DNA from: Adiantum capillus-veneris
Lineage: Eukaryota; Streptophyta; Polypodiopsida; Polypodiales; Pteridaceae
DNA length: 64,000 nt
Direction of reading: 5' to 3'
Assembly (NCBI GenBank): GCA_014529385.2
Contig: CM043959.1
Location: 58,322,753 to 58,386,752, forward strand
In this document: one piece after another, positions 24,901 to 39,113 of the stretch
Numbering within the stretch: position 1 is the first letter of the stretch
Layout of the letters: the number at the start of each line of letters is the position of its first letter
Position numbers and translations under genes: made by a program
The notes under the pieces: model-generated
Seen by the model: only the letters and a program-made list of their open reading frames with translations
What the model was told of the DNA's origin: nothing
Databases searched by the model: none

Positions 24901-27900
24901 GACAGGAATCAGAGGGTATACGACAGTGCAAGCGAGTTCCAGCAGGGGAATTGGTTTCGTGCAAGTTTTGGGGTTGTTATGCTGCCGAAATTTGGCCAAA
25001 TCAAATGGTATCTAGGTGGATACACGTGAAGGATTCCCAAGACCTTACCTTGTAATTTACCCTCCTAAAGAATAAAGAAATACCGAAAGGGGCGCCAATT
25101 TTGGGGCCTACGGGTTGTCGGCGTCTGCTCGGAGCATTCTAGCTTCCGAGCCGTGTGTGTGATGAAGTGTTAATTCTCGTTACAGGTCTCCTTTGCAAAG
25201 TGCTCTGTGTGTGTGTTTAAGTAAAGATTTTCGGGTGAAAGCCAACGCCTACCGCCCTACGGGCCGGTTTCAGACTTAGTAGTAGGCTTTGTCGCTCTTT
25301 TGACTGTCTTGTATGTGTCATGCAGTAACCACAAGCCCACCCAACCCTTTCGCACGGAGACCTTTACTTACTACACCAGACTCCACTAGACCACCTTTTG
25401 GTTAGACCTGGACGAGAGAGGACTAGACCCAGCCTACTCTAGCTAGACCTGGACGAGAGAGGACTAGACCCAGCCTACTCTAGCTAGACTTGGATGAGAG
25501 TGGACGGGAGGGGACTAGACGAGGACGAGTGACTAGACTACCTGGTCTAGTATTGAGCTCGACAGACCAAGATGGACTAAGCTAGTCAGACAAACACAGG
25601 CGAGAGCTTAAACGAGCTAGCTCCTCGACCTGTAGGCACCGTGGAGGGAATCAGAGATATACAAGCAGCTATAACTCACGAGCCAGGACGACCACTAGAT
25701 TAACTCACCCAGATTCTGACAGAGACGCTACATGATGCAGCATCAGAGGCATATCCTCACAGCCAGCCTACACGCAGACGATCTCGGAGCATGCCTCAAA
25801 ACATTTATTATGATGAGGAGTGTAGAGAGACGAGGATCAGATTAAAGAGAGAGGTGCTCATCGGTACTACTACACATAGACAGTCACAGATTATCTTCCG
25901 CCGCCTAGTGCGACGAAAGAAGAGGGCTTACCTATCTCAATTAGAGCGTGATCAATATCAGCTGTTTATGAGTCAGGACTCTAGTTGTCACGTGACACAT
26001 CCAACCTTATGTGTCCGTGGACAAGCTACTTAATAACAAGGGTTCCGTCAGTCCAGTCAGTCTAGATTAGCAAGTGTTCTGGCACTTTTGTGAGTTTGTT
26101 CGCAGACAGTGCATGCCTAGGCACTTAGTGTAGATGCATATCCTCTGGTTGCACATAGCATGATCATAAGCATTCCCATCAGAATCCATTAGAATCCTTC
26201 AGGGGAATTTTTCAGTGTATTTTACCTATTTTCCCTATTTTTGACATTTTTCACTTATTATTTTAAGTGACTTTTGTTGGGAACTTAGTAGGGCAAATTG
26301 GGTAAGATAATATATAGCAAACCAAGGCTAGCACTATTTTGTAGAAAAGGAAGGAGAACACAGGCCACAGGCAGCAGGTTCCCCCCCCTCTCTCTCAAGC
26401 AGGACATCCTCCTTTGGTGGAGATTTCCTCTCAATCAAGACCTCCCAAGCCTTGGCGTTTTCAGCAGTGCTCATCGCCATAGACACCCCAGTGCTTGGCG
26501 TTTTTCATCAAGAACTTCATCGCCATACAACCTCAGCCATGGCGTTTTCAGAAACCCCACATCGCCCCCCCTTTTTGCCTAGCGTTTTCAGCATCGCCTA
26601 GCATCAGCATTTTCAGCGGTTTGACAACCTGAACCAGCGGTTTTCAGCCAGCAGAAATCAGCCCAAATCAGCGTTTTTGGTTCTAGCAGATTTTAGCCAT
26701 TAGCGTTTTTTGGACAGCAAGAAAGTTGCATCAGATTTCAGCCCATTAGCGTTTTGGGACAGCAGGGAAGTTGCATCAGTTTTCAGCCTTAGTGTCGACC
26801 TCGACATAGCCTAGACTTGCATCAGTTTTCAATCATCCACTTGTCGAGTTTGTGCAATCAATAGTAGACCACTCTCGCCAATGAGAGTGGGGCCTTCGAA
26901 GGACGGTTTTACACGTCTCTGGTGTCATATTCTCTTCTCTCTCTATCTCTCAGTCTCATACACTTTCACGCATAGTGTCCATCCACTTTGTTCGTATCCA
27001 TTGCACTCTCTCATTAAGGACGGAAGGCTCTCCCTTCCATAAGAATAAAAAAGAACCTTGAGCACAGTTCGGAGCACTCATCTTGAGCAAAGTTCAAACA
27101 TTCACTCCGCTGCACCTTACATTGGTATCAAAGCTTTGGCAGTGTTGTGTATCACTCAAGGAAAGAACCACATATTTTTTTTTGCTTGTTGCGGTCGCAC
27201 GAACCCAAGTTCGCTTGGGCGTGTAGGAATCGTGTTTTTGAAGAGTGACAGGAATCCCAGGAAAGAAGGGCTTGTCCAGCCTTCCCTTGTGCCTCTTTTC
27301 ACTCATTGAGAGCAGACTGTGCACTTAGTGGCCGGCCAATCGACGTGAGGTGGGAAAAAGCAACCTTGGTGTGACGCGCAAGGCCGCCAAGGGGTGCGCC
27401 CGCGGAAAAGAGCAGAGCTCGGGTGAAGAGAAGATCCTTCTCTAACACATATTGCAAGCAAAAGAAGAACCTCAAGACCCTCAAGAACTCAAGACTCTCA
27501 AGAACCCAAGAACCCAAGACCCACAAGAACCCAAGTTCCTCGTGAACTTAAGAACCCACAACTTCAGTGCATGGTCATCACCCGAACCGGAATGGATACG
27601 AGGCATGAGAGTGATGGGCAAGAAAGTAGTGAAGAAGAATTTCAGCATTAGGGAGGTTTTCCCGACTCTCCCCCTTCGCCATCTACGCCAGGAATTGCAC
27701 CAAACCCCATGGAAGCTTTGGTTAAAACAATGGTGGACATGATGGCAAAGCAAGAGGCGACTCGCATTGCCGCCGAGGAACGGAAAGAAGAAAAAGCAGC
27801 AAGAAAGGTCGACTTGGAGCAAGCTCGCTTGGCGACGGAGCAAGAAGGGAAGCAGCCGAAGAAAGAAAGGCTACTATGGAGCGTGAGCTTGTGCAAGCGC

Positions 27901-30900
27901 GCTTAGCGGCCGATGCAAGAAGGGAAGTGACCGAAGAAAGAAAGGCTACTATGGAGCGTGAGCTTGTGCAAGCGCGCTTGGCGGCCGACGCAAGAAGGGA
28001 AGCGGTCGAAGAAAGAAGGGCTACTTTGGAGTTAGAGCGTGAGGCCCAGAGAGAACAACGCATGAACGACTTGGTACTACATGTCCTCACCTCGAAACCC
28101 GAACCGGCCAAAGAAGTTGGTGGTTCATTGAGTGGCACAAGGCGAGATTCGGACTCAAACAACCTCGTCACCGATAAGTTGATGAGTAAGTATGATGGTA
28201 AGATGGACGCTAGTGTTATTCATTCTTGGTTGCATCAATTTAATGCTTATTTTGCGACAACTAAGAAGACAGGAAATAGCAAGGTTTTGACGACAGCTAT
28301 GTATCTTGCCAGTGATGCCATCAATTGGTACCACGCATGGCAAGAGGCACAGCTAGCCGCGCACCTAGAGAAAGCCGACGGAGACACGCCCCTTTCCTTC
28401 AATTGGTTGACTTCCAAGACAAGCTCAAGGTGCGGTTTATGCCTCCTCAGTACCTAGCATGATTGAAAGAAGATTGGCGCAATCTCAAGCAACATGGTAT
28501 ACCAGTCATGTCTTTTCTAACCGTGTTTTGCAACTCGGCACTCAATTACGCAAATCGGATGATGAGCGCAAAGAGGCTTTCCTTTTTGGGTTAGACGAAT
28601 ATATCAAGTTTGTGTAGAAGTCTTTGACCCCGCGGATCTCAACAAGGCGGTAGCGATTGCTCTCTCCGAAGAGATGAAGCACAACAAGGGAAAGCCTAAG
28701 GAGAACAAGACTTCTCAAGGAACCCCTCAGAATTCACAAAACACTCAGAATGGTAAGAACGGTAAGAATGGTAACTCTGCTAGCCCCTCTTCCTCTAATT
28801 CTCCGGAAAAGAACTCTAACAATGAAATTAAGGATAAAGCCAAAGCACCTGCAAAACCTAAGCTAACCCCATATGAAAAAGCCGCACAAGGAATTATAGG
28901 AGGATACATCACGGTTGAAGAACAAGTGATTTATGCTAAGGAAGGTAGATGTTATCAATGTCACGTCAAGGGTCACATTAAGAAGGCTTGTCCTAAGACA
29001 GCCCCACCTAAAGAACCAAAGGCACCCATAGCAACCACAAGCACTTTAATGAACCAAGCTGAATCTTCTCATGTCTCTGACACACATATTGATGAGTCTT
29101 TCATGAAGTGTTATGGTCATGTAAAGGGTCAGCGTTTTATCATATTGTTTGATCTAGGCAGTATGCACGATGTGATTAGTGCCTCTCTTGTTGAGAGAGC
29201 TAGCCTAGAGGTTAGTCAGAAATCTCCTCTCGGGGTTTTTGGCTTCGCTCCTGGTATGGACTCTCTTATCACGAAAGAGTGCCTTGATGTGATGTTTACC
29301 ATTCAACAAGCTGCTTTCCGTAGGAAATTTCTTGTGTCTCTTCTCTCAGGATGTGATATGCTTTTGGGCGTAAGATGGTTTCGTGAGCATAACCCTCTCA
29401 TTGATTGAGAGGCTAACACTCTCACATTAAATGCCAAAATTGACTCCCCCCTCATCGTTCGTGCTGAGGGGGGCTTGCATTCTTTGCCTCTCATTTGTCA
29501 TGTGCAAGTAAAGCGTGAATTACGACGAGGAGCACAAGCGGCATTCATCTATGCTGCTTCAGTTTCCAAAAGCATTCAGGTTCCAACTAAGTATTCAGAT
29601 TTGTTTACCAAGTTTAAACATCTCTTTTTGCAGGATGATCTTCCACCTCGTCTCCTACCCGAGCGGCCGGAGGACCATCGCATTGAGCTTACGGAGGGGG
29701 CACAGCTTGTCAGTAAGGCTCCCTATTGTTTGAACAAGACACAGGAGGAAGAGTTAGAGCGACAACTCACGGAGTTGGTGGCTAGAGAATTCATACGTCC
29801 TAGTGTAAGTCCTTTTGCTGCTCCTATTTTGTTTGTTCGCAAGAAGGATGGTTCGTCTCGTTTGTGTGTTGATTACAGGGCATTAAACAAGATGACCGTC
29901 AAGAACAAGTTTCCGATGCCTCGCATTGAGTATATCCTTGATAGGCTCAATGGGATAAAGGTTTTCAGCAAGGTAGATCTCAAGAGTGGATACCATCAGG
30001 TACGGGTATTCAAAGGTGACATCTTCAAAACTGCCTTTCGCATCGAGCGAGGGCAATGGGAGTATATTGTTGTGCCTTTTGGATTGACAGGTGCCGTGAG
30101 TACATTTAATCATCTCATGGTAGGTCGTTTCGACGATATGGTCGGTGTATGTGTGTTCATCTTTTTGGATGATATTCTCATTTTTTCTGCATCGTGGGAA
30201 CAACATGAAAGGGATGTCGAAAGGGTACCAACCCGTTTGGATGAGTGTCAGTTGTACATTGCAGCTAAGAAGTCTTAATTTTTTCTTACTGAAGTCACTT
30301 ATTTGGATTATATCATTTCTGCAGAAGGCGTCAAGCTAGATCCCGTGAAGGTGGAACAGGTTTGTAATTGGGATTTGCCCAAAACTGTATATGATGTGCG
30401 TTCTTTTCTTGGGTTATGTCAAGCATATAGTTCGCACATAGATAATTTTGCACGCATTGCTGCACCTATGACTGATGTGTTAAAAGGGGTCAAGACTTGC
30501 CGTCAGCGCGTAGACTTGCCTGAAGCAGCCATTGAGGCTTTCGCAGCTCTCAAGGTTGCGGTGACAGAAGCACCGTGTCTTATCCTTGCCTCTTGGGATG
30601 ATCCCTTTGAGGTATGGGCGGATGCGAGCAATGTCGCCATAGATGCTGTGCTTCAGCAGCATGGTCGTTCTGTAGCTTTCCTTAGCCGGAAGCTCAATAG
30701 TGCGGAAAAGAATTATTCAGTTTATGATAAAGAACTTTTGTCTGTCATTCACTCTCTTAAGCATTGGAAGCATTTTCTTTATGGTAGAGAGTTTACAGTT
30801 TGCACAGATCATCAAGACCTCAAGTGACTCCACTCTATGCCTAGTGCACATTGGAGTGATCACCAGGCACGGTGGTCACAATTTTTTGAGCAATTTGGAG

Positions 30901-33900
30901 GTTTGATTGAGTATGTGTTTAGAAAAGCTAACCCTGTTGCAGATGTGTTAGGTCGCAAAGGACAGATTTTGGCTCTTGAGTCAAGATCCACATTTTCTAT
31001 ACAGGGTATGTCTTTCAACAGTATGAAGAATCAGCATGCGGATTCCGAGTTTGGTAAGCATTGGTTGCAGGCTCTTGCTTTCCAAGGGCCAAGCAACTAT
31101 CTCATTCGTGATGGTTTGTTGTATTTTCGTCAACGTTTATGTGTGTTGCCCTCTCTCAAGCCAACCATATTGCATGATGCACATGATTCTCTCACGGGTG
31201 GGCACAGGGGAATGAACACCACTTTGGAAAAAATTGAAAGATTCTTTGATTGGCCTTAAATGTGAAAGAATGTGTTCTGTTATGTCACTCAGTGCACTAT
31301 ATGTCAAAAGGTAACAGCTCCTTGGGGTAAGCAGCAAGGCCTCTTGCTTCCGCTGCCTATTCTCGATGGACCTTTTCAAGATATTTCCATGGATTTTGTG
31401 ACTAACCTTTCACCAAGTTTGCATTCAAGGAACACTCAATGTTTAACAATTGTTGATCGTTTCAGCAAGTTTTGCATGTTGATTCCTTATAAAGCCACAA
31501 TCACTGCACAAGATATAGCACGGTTGTTCATTAAGCATTGGTACCTCCTCTGTGGTTTGTCAAAATCAATTGTTTTAGATAGGGATGGTAAGTTCACGTC
31601 TAATTTTTGGCGTGCACTCTTTGAAAATTTTGGCACCAAGTTGAAATTTTTCATTGGCTTTTCATCCACAGTCAGATGGTCAGAAAGAGATTTACAATCG
31701 ATTGGCTTTTGATGTGTTAAAGTCATATATGCATGATTTGCAGTCTCAATGAAAGCTCTATCTCCCATTAGTTCATGCTATTTTGAATGACTCTTTTTCG
31801 TCTGCCATTGGTTGAACTCCGTATGAGGCAGCTTTTGGCCGTCCGTTCCAGTCACTTTTGACTCGCTCGGTCAGTCAAATGCCTGATGCCAATGTTGAAA
31901 GTCAGTCATTGGATGAGATCTCTGAGAGTGTGAAGCTTCGGTTAAGCAAGGCTCAGGAATCTTATTCACGGCAGGCTAATAAGCATCGTCAGGATGTTTC
32001 GATCAAGGAAGGGGATTGGGTGTATTTAAGAATCATGAAGCAAGGTCTTAAGCAAGTTGAAAAGAAGTGTCCCAAGTTGTCTTTTCGTAGGTACGGTCTA
32101 TTTCTAGTCATTAAAAAGATAAATGAGGTTTCAATGAAATTGCAGTTTCCTAATTCATGGTCAATGCACAACGTTTTCCATGTTTCTTGGTTGAAAGTGT
32201 TTCAAGGAACACCTCCAAAGGACATTTCAAAAGAAGAAGAAACGGAGATCATTGATGAAGCTGAAGTCATCGAGCCGGAGTAAGTGTTGTTGCATTGGTT
32301 TCGACATGGTTCGAAGAAGCAAGTGAGACAATACTTTTTGAAGCTCAAGGATCGAGGGACCCACGAAGCGATGTGGGTCGACGAAAAGTTTTTCAAGAAC
32401 TATCCAGAGTTGTTGGCCGACTACAAGGAAGCCATGCAGCTCGGTATCAGTACCTCACTTTAAAAAGGAGGGAATGTCACGTGACACATCCAACCCCATG
32501 TGTCCGTGGACAAGCTACTTCATAACAAGGGTTCCGTCAGTCCAGTCAGTCCAGATTAGCAAGTGTTCTGGCACTTTTGTGAGTCTGTTCACAGACCGTG
32601 CATGCCCAGGCACTTAGTGTAGATGCATATCCTCTGGTTGCTCACAGCATGATCATAAGCATTCCCATTAGAATCCATCAGAATCCTTCAGGGGAATTTT
32701 CCAGTGTATTTTACCTATTTTCCTTATTTTTGACATTTTTCACTTATTATTTTAAGTGACTTTTGTTGAGAACTGAGTAGGGCAAATTGGGTAAGATAAT
32801 ATATAAGCAAACCAAGGCTAGCACTATTTGGCAGAAAAGGAAGGAGAACACAAGCCACAGGCAGCAGGTTCCCCCCCCTCTCTCTCAAGCAGAATATCCT
32901 CCTTTGGTGGCGCTTTCCTCTCAAGCAAGACCTCCCAAGCCTTGGCGTTTTCAGCAGTGCTCATCGCCATAGACACCCCAATGCTTGGTGTTTTTCATCA
33001 AGAACTTCATCGCCATACAACCTCAGCCCTGGCGTTTTCAGAAACCCCACATCGTCCCCCCTTTTTGCCGTGTTTTCAGCATCGCCTAGCATCAACATTT
33101 TCAGCTGTTTGACAGCCTAAACCAGCGATTTTCAGCGAGTGGAGATATGGGGCCCCTCAGTTGATCATCATAGAAGAGCTTGCAGTACTGATGGATGGAG
33201 ATTTATGGAGAAGCCCTTGGTGTCTATGATTTCTCGGATGATTAGGGCCAAGGCCTCAGTACCACATGACATTGTTAGGGCGGAGCTCGTTGCTGCTCCA
33301 TTGGTAGTGGAGGCACTCACTCGATCAGTTTCATTTATGCATAGCACTTGGGCTCTCCCTAGAGACAGATATGCTCGATTAGCACTAGAGTCTTCGCGAT
33401 AGCTGGCATTAAAGGGAGATATATCATGTTGGTATGCAGAGATAGCGTCTTGGTTTCAGCTACATGGCTTTAGTATGGACCGGCTACCCCCATTTCAGTA
33501 CTCTCTGGATGCACCCTCCATCTCCCTCACTAGGGTAGAGATTACCAGACTCATCAAACAGATCTTGATTCAGTTGGATACGAAGAGGACATGGATACAG
33601 CCTACACATGAGCTAGGTACGAAGATGACTTTCTATAGAGAGCATCTTCTCCAACTCACGAAGGATGGTTTTGTGATCAGACTAGGATACATGGATACTC
33701 ATCTATCCCATGGGATACGATGTGCTATTGGTCAGATACGCACATCCTCACATCAGCTAGAGATCGAGACAGGCAGATTTAGAGGAGTACCCGCTGAGTC
33801 TAGGATTTGTCAGGTGGAGCCAGAGACAAAGCTACATTACATGTCACTGCCCAGTATACTATGAGATACGAGGCCGCTTTCACTGTCTATTCAGAGAGGG

Positions 33901-36900
33901 TTTTGGGCTAGTATCTATAGTCATGAGATACCAGGATCAGAGATGCCTCGGATTATACTTACTGGAGATTCGCAAACACAGATAGGACCTCTTGAAGTGG
34001 TGCACAATGAGAGAGATCCAGCGACAGTGGAAGATTATAGATTTCTTTCAGTCACACAGACAGAGGAGTTCGAGCAGCCCCCACAACATAACAACACCAG
34101 AGGCACCAGAGGCATACTGCTTGATCGGGCGATAGAGTTGGGGCGGTCCCGTCGCCCACGGATGAGGGGGCCCTCTCGATATCGACGCAGATTGCGATAG
34201 AGGATCGATACTATACTGGTGTGACATAGGAACCGTCCCGGATACTGATGTATATATGATACCTCGAATTTCAGAGAGCTCCATTGTATCAGCTCACCCT
34301 TTGTATTTCCTTTGTATCAGCTTTCACCCCACCCCTACCCACTATTTTCTTTTCAATTCTTTGTACTTTTTGTACCTAGACCTGGTATTAGATTCACCAC
34401 ATGTAACCTTTTGGTCTCATAGGTCATTTTGGCCTTTTGAAGATGTTAATATTACATTTCATTTCATTTCATTTCTCATTCTCAGATGTCGTGTCTCTTT
34501 CTACCTCAGTAATCTCTCTTCTCCACAGGTGCCTTGTTTATGTGTCTGGCATTCCATGTGTTTTAGATCGGAGTTGATGTGTCCACTGGATCACGAGCCA
34601 GTTCTTGTCTTGATTGCATCTTCCGCTTTTGACATGGTATCAGAGCCCTAGGTGTCACGACCACCATGGATGCTTGGATTTGGTTGATTCGGTGCCATTT
34701 TGGACTTGATTGAGAGAGAAGAAGCTTGCTGTTTTTTCCTGGTTTTTCCCCAGTTTGGGGCAGATTTAGGTATGTGGAGGCTATGGACCGTTTGCTTTGG
34801 TTTTCCTAGATGGAGTCATGTTGCCGTGCCTTCCCGCAAGGGAAGCAAGCATGCGGTTGTTGGATGTAGAGGGGGAGCTAGCTTCTTCTTCAGAGAGAAG
34901 TGTTTGGACGGTAGTAGGATCTTCTTCAATACTTCTGGAGAAGGTTTCTATGGTTGTGTTTTCTTCGAGGAGATGGATTGATAGATTTGTTTTGCCTTTG
35001 GCAAATGCACGTCTTTCTTGGAATTGTCGACGAAGCTACCTATCCGATGGGTAGGAGGTTGATGATTTGGTTGCACTTTTGTACCAAATTGTGGATTGCC
35101 TTGCCCATTTCTTGGGGCTTTGGATGCAGTGCTTCAGCCCACAATGTAGTTAGTATCTTGGTGGTAGTTGTTCTTTAACCATTTCCATGGTTGCTTCGTC
35201 TTTCGGATTTGTGGTGTGACGGTTGCTCTTCTTAGTGCATCCGAGTAGTTTTTCCTATGCCTTGTCTTCCAGATTGATCCTTGAAGACTGTACCATTTAG
35301 GACACATCTACTTCCCTTGTCCTTAATCGGGCATGTTGTTTCGTACAGGTGGGTAGTGGTCCTTCTCGGACTAGGAACCAGTTATAGTTAGCCGGCATTC
35401 TTTAAAGAGGGGAGACAATCTCCAAGATTTGGTTCCAGGTTCCACAAGTATATTTTTTCTTATATTAAGACATGTGCATAAGAACATATGGTGTGTATGC
35501 ACTAATTATCCAATGGTTGAAAATAATGTTTCAAAGCCAAAACTATGAACACTGGACCCGACCTTGGTAAGAAAATTTGTTTGCCAATTTAGCTTCAATG
35601 AATTGATTACCCATTCTATCAGTAGTACACTGGAAAGAGAGACTTCCAGTGATGTAAATAGTGCATTGGTAGTTGTTGCTTTTTCTATCTAGTTGTCTAT
35701 TGTCTATGCCCTGTTAGAGATGGACTTTGCTTGTCACGTAGATTGTAGATGTTCATTTTTTAAGTGATGCATCAATGTGAGTCGTAACTTTCTTGATTTG
35801 CTTGTATTTTACAATTTGAAACTTGGGACTGCTTATTATGCTATGCTCACTTTGATGGAAGGTATTCTCTCTTGACGACTTCAAAGACTTTCTTTTTTGG
35901 TAATTTTGTAGGTTGTATTATGCAAGGATTCCATCAGACAAGGATTATCCAGTCTATCTTAGAAGGCATTTGACACATGGCCACCGATCTTGGTTTCAAA
36001 AGCTCAAAAGCAATGCTGCAAAATTTCTCAAAGAAACACAAAATGACTTCAGCGAGCAGAAGCTACTCGATATGAATGAGCTTGTCAAGGAACACGGTAA
36101 GCTTTTGGACAACACCAAAAGCAAGTTTAAATATCAATTGTGAGATGAGATTTTCCTTTAAAATGCTGATTGTAGCAGTTCTAAAGTTGAATGGATCTAT
36201 ATGGATATTTTCAGTTTTTTTGCGCACTATGCGATAGACTTGTCAAAGATCAATTATCACACAGACTCAACACTACTTCTTTACTATGTTCCTTTGCCCT
36301 TGTGGAAAATAAAAAGAAATTGAGAGATGAAGATGTTCTTAAATTGGGGAGAGGAAAGAGGGAAGATGGAGTTCTAGCAAACCCCTCAAGATGCCCATTC
36401 GGTTACAAGGTGGGCATTTACTACTTATTGCATGAAAGAATGGGCAGGATATATTGACCATGATTCATGAAGTACTATAACAAAGGTTCAAAAGAGCTTG
36501 GTTCGGTGTTATGGTGGATGAATCTACTGATATTTCTATTCATCATCACATGATCATGTTCAGAGAGATACTACGTGCTGTTCGTGCAGTTGTATACATT
36601 TATATGATATTTGAAACTGAGTGATGCACTTTGAGATTTTGGCTGCTTGCTCTTGTATACTTCAATTTTAGTACTCATCCTCAACTGCAAGCAACAGAGT
36701 CCAGGCTCCTTGTGGACTAAATAGGGTTGGGTTCTAGGGCTAGACGTGGGCTTCTTGTTGGCTGAAAACTCCTCCATATGGGCTGACCTTCTTGATCGAA
36801 TGGATTGTATAGGGGTGTACATAGGCTGCCTGACCCACACAAATATTCCACATCCCACGGAATGGGGAAAAATGAAGGTTCACCTGTTAAAATATGGGTA

Positions 36901-39066
36901 CCCCCTAAAACTGGCCCACCAGTGGACATTGGACACAATTTCGGAAATGCCTATGATGCTTAACACCTAGTAGAGCCTCACAAGGCCTGGCACAGCCACA
37001 AAGAAGCCCTTTCTCACTAGATTTTGACGGGCAACCTGGGAGATGACCATTAAAACTCTTAACAGTCTGGGCCTGTAAGGAGTTCTCTCTATGGCGCTGG
37101 ATGTCTAGGAAAAACCACTCCAATCTAAGCTGGATTGCTTAATCTAGTAGCAGCTAGCTGGCATGGAGAGTGTGGCTCCCCAAATTGTATGGGGTCTCGC
37201 CCCCTGATGAAGGTGTATGCTCTGTATTTGTGCACACAATGCTCCTTACTCTCCATGTCCCCTCACTACAATCGGAAGATCCTCTTTGCTCTGAGAGTGG
37301 TGTGAAGATACCATAAGCTGACAAACCACCACCCTGGCTTGGTGCGAAAAAAACTCCTCCATATATTTGGTCTTTGTATAAAACCGTCCTCCGAGATGCT
37401 CATAAACCGATTTGTGTAGTACTGCATCTTTGGTGGAAGGGTTGGTTGGGTGTCATCCATGTCTCTCAGGTGTAAAGCTGCCATAGGTCTTGCCTCAAAA
37501 TTCTGTTCCATTCACTATGTGAGGGGCAAAGATAAGTGGCATCCCTGTCAAACCGAAGCGATGGAAGACGGTGTATGTTTAGTCCATGCTATGTGAACCA
37601 CTATGTCATTTGTGTGTAGATGATCCTCCATCTCCCGCCTCAGCCAGCTGTCGAGACGCCTTGAAAGGTATGTATGAAAGGGGTGGATCGATTGGTGTAT
37701 ACAATAGCTGGTAGAGGGTGCTGTAGGTGATGATAGAGCTTTATTATAAGCGGGACTCAAAGTACAAGACAGTATGCGTTGGGTGTACAAGCACGATATG
37801 CATAGTCTATATGTCTCTATCTTGTCCCACAGTGGGGCTGATATACATTATACATCAAAGGGGGGGGAGGCACTCCCTGAAGATTATGTCTGGATCTGAT
37901 CGGAGCTGATCCACTCTCTCCTTGATCTCTCATTGATGTCAAGCTAAGATCTCGGCCTTGTCTCTATGATAGAGCTTGAGTATTTGATAGCCTATTGCTC
38001 TCTGTCTCCTGCTCGTGCGAACCCCCTTTGTAAGCTAAAGTGTGACTTCACATTGTGTGTGCACAAATGTGGGGTGAATTTTAGGAAAAAGTTGCTGATC
38101 TGCAATTGTTGTCTTCCCCCTTCCTGTGTAGTATGGCCTGTAAGGAGATCTCTTTGTGGTGTTGGATGGCTAGTAAACACCGTCCTGATCTAAGCTGGAG
38201 TGTTGATGCTAGTAGCTTGCACGGAGAGAGTGTCCTCCCTCCCCAAACTGTATGGGGTATAGATCTCCCTTCTTGAGGTGTATGCTCTGCATGTGTACAC
38301 ATAATGCTCCTCACTGTCCACGTTACCTTTGCATAATCGGCAGATCCTCTCTGTGCTGGGGATCAAGGCTGCTCTACCCAGCTTTATCACTTGGAGATGT
38401 GAACATACTTTGAGCTGAGCAACCGCCACCCTAGCTCTGTGCAATAAAAGCCCCTCTGTATGATTTAGTTCTTTGTCTAAAACCATCCTCCAAGATGCTC
38501 ATTAACTGAACTCTGTAGTACTTCCATCTTCTGTGAAAGAGGCTGGCTGGGTAAGTGCATGTCTCTCAACAAGGAGAGAGGTTGCATATATAGGAAAATC
38601 CCAGATTTGCCCTACCTATTGCAAAACCCCACAATCCTGATAAATGGCTAATAAATGCTAATAAATATGTGAACTCACTGAAAGTGACCTGACACACATA
38701 TTTAGTAGTAGAACTACAGAGACTCAAGATTTTGACCCCCGGGAAACCTAGGAACGGGCGTCCCGCCTCATGCTAGCCTACCGGGTGAGCAACTCCGTGG
38801 AGTGTTTCACCGAGAATAGGTACGTCTACCTCAGATACGACCGGACACAGCCACAAACAGCCCTCACTCCCTAATCTGCTCCTGGGAGATATTGGAGCTA
38901 CCAAACACGATCTTGACAATCAGTGGTCTCGTGTGCAGGAGCAGATGGCAATAGCAGTAGCAATTGTGTATCATGGGTGTATCCATCGACAGCATGTCAG
39001 ATCTTTGCCAGACCACCCTTGGTCACTTGTATATGCAGTTTGTTATCAGCATGGAGAACCTTTCTT

Positions 39067-39113
<47 letters not shown>

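Larger units (their letters stand above)
25986..33136 (+). mobile_element. Near-complete Ty3/gypsy LTR retrotransposon, dead
   Basis: Order: 5' LTR 25986-27121, PBS 27122-27134, gag from 27571, pol to about 32460, PPT, 3' LTR from 32475, truncated at about 33136. Protease-RT-RNase H-integrase order is that of Ty3/gypsy. The sampled first 100 bp of the LTRs differ at about 4 positions. LINE sequence abuts both ends (linker on the left, RT C-terminus on the right), and about 1.2 kb of LINE RT between those parts is missing together with the end of the 3' LTR. A deletion therefore followed or accompanied insertion. Confidence 0.88.

Noticed and set aside
27481-28171. Long - strand ORFs at 27481-28171
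   Set aside because: Antisense shadow of the repetitive Glu/Arg-rich gag coding strand.
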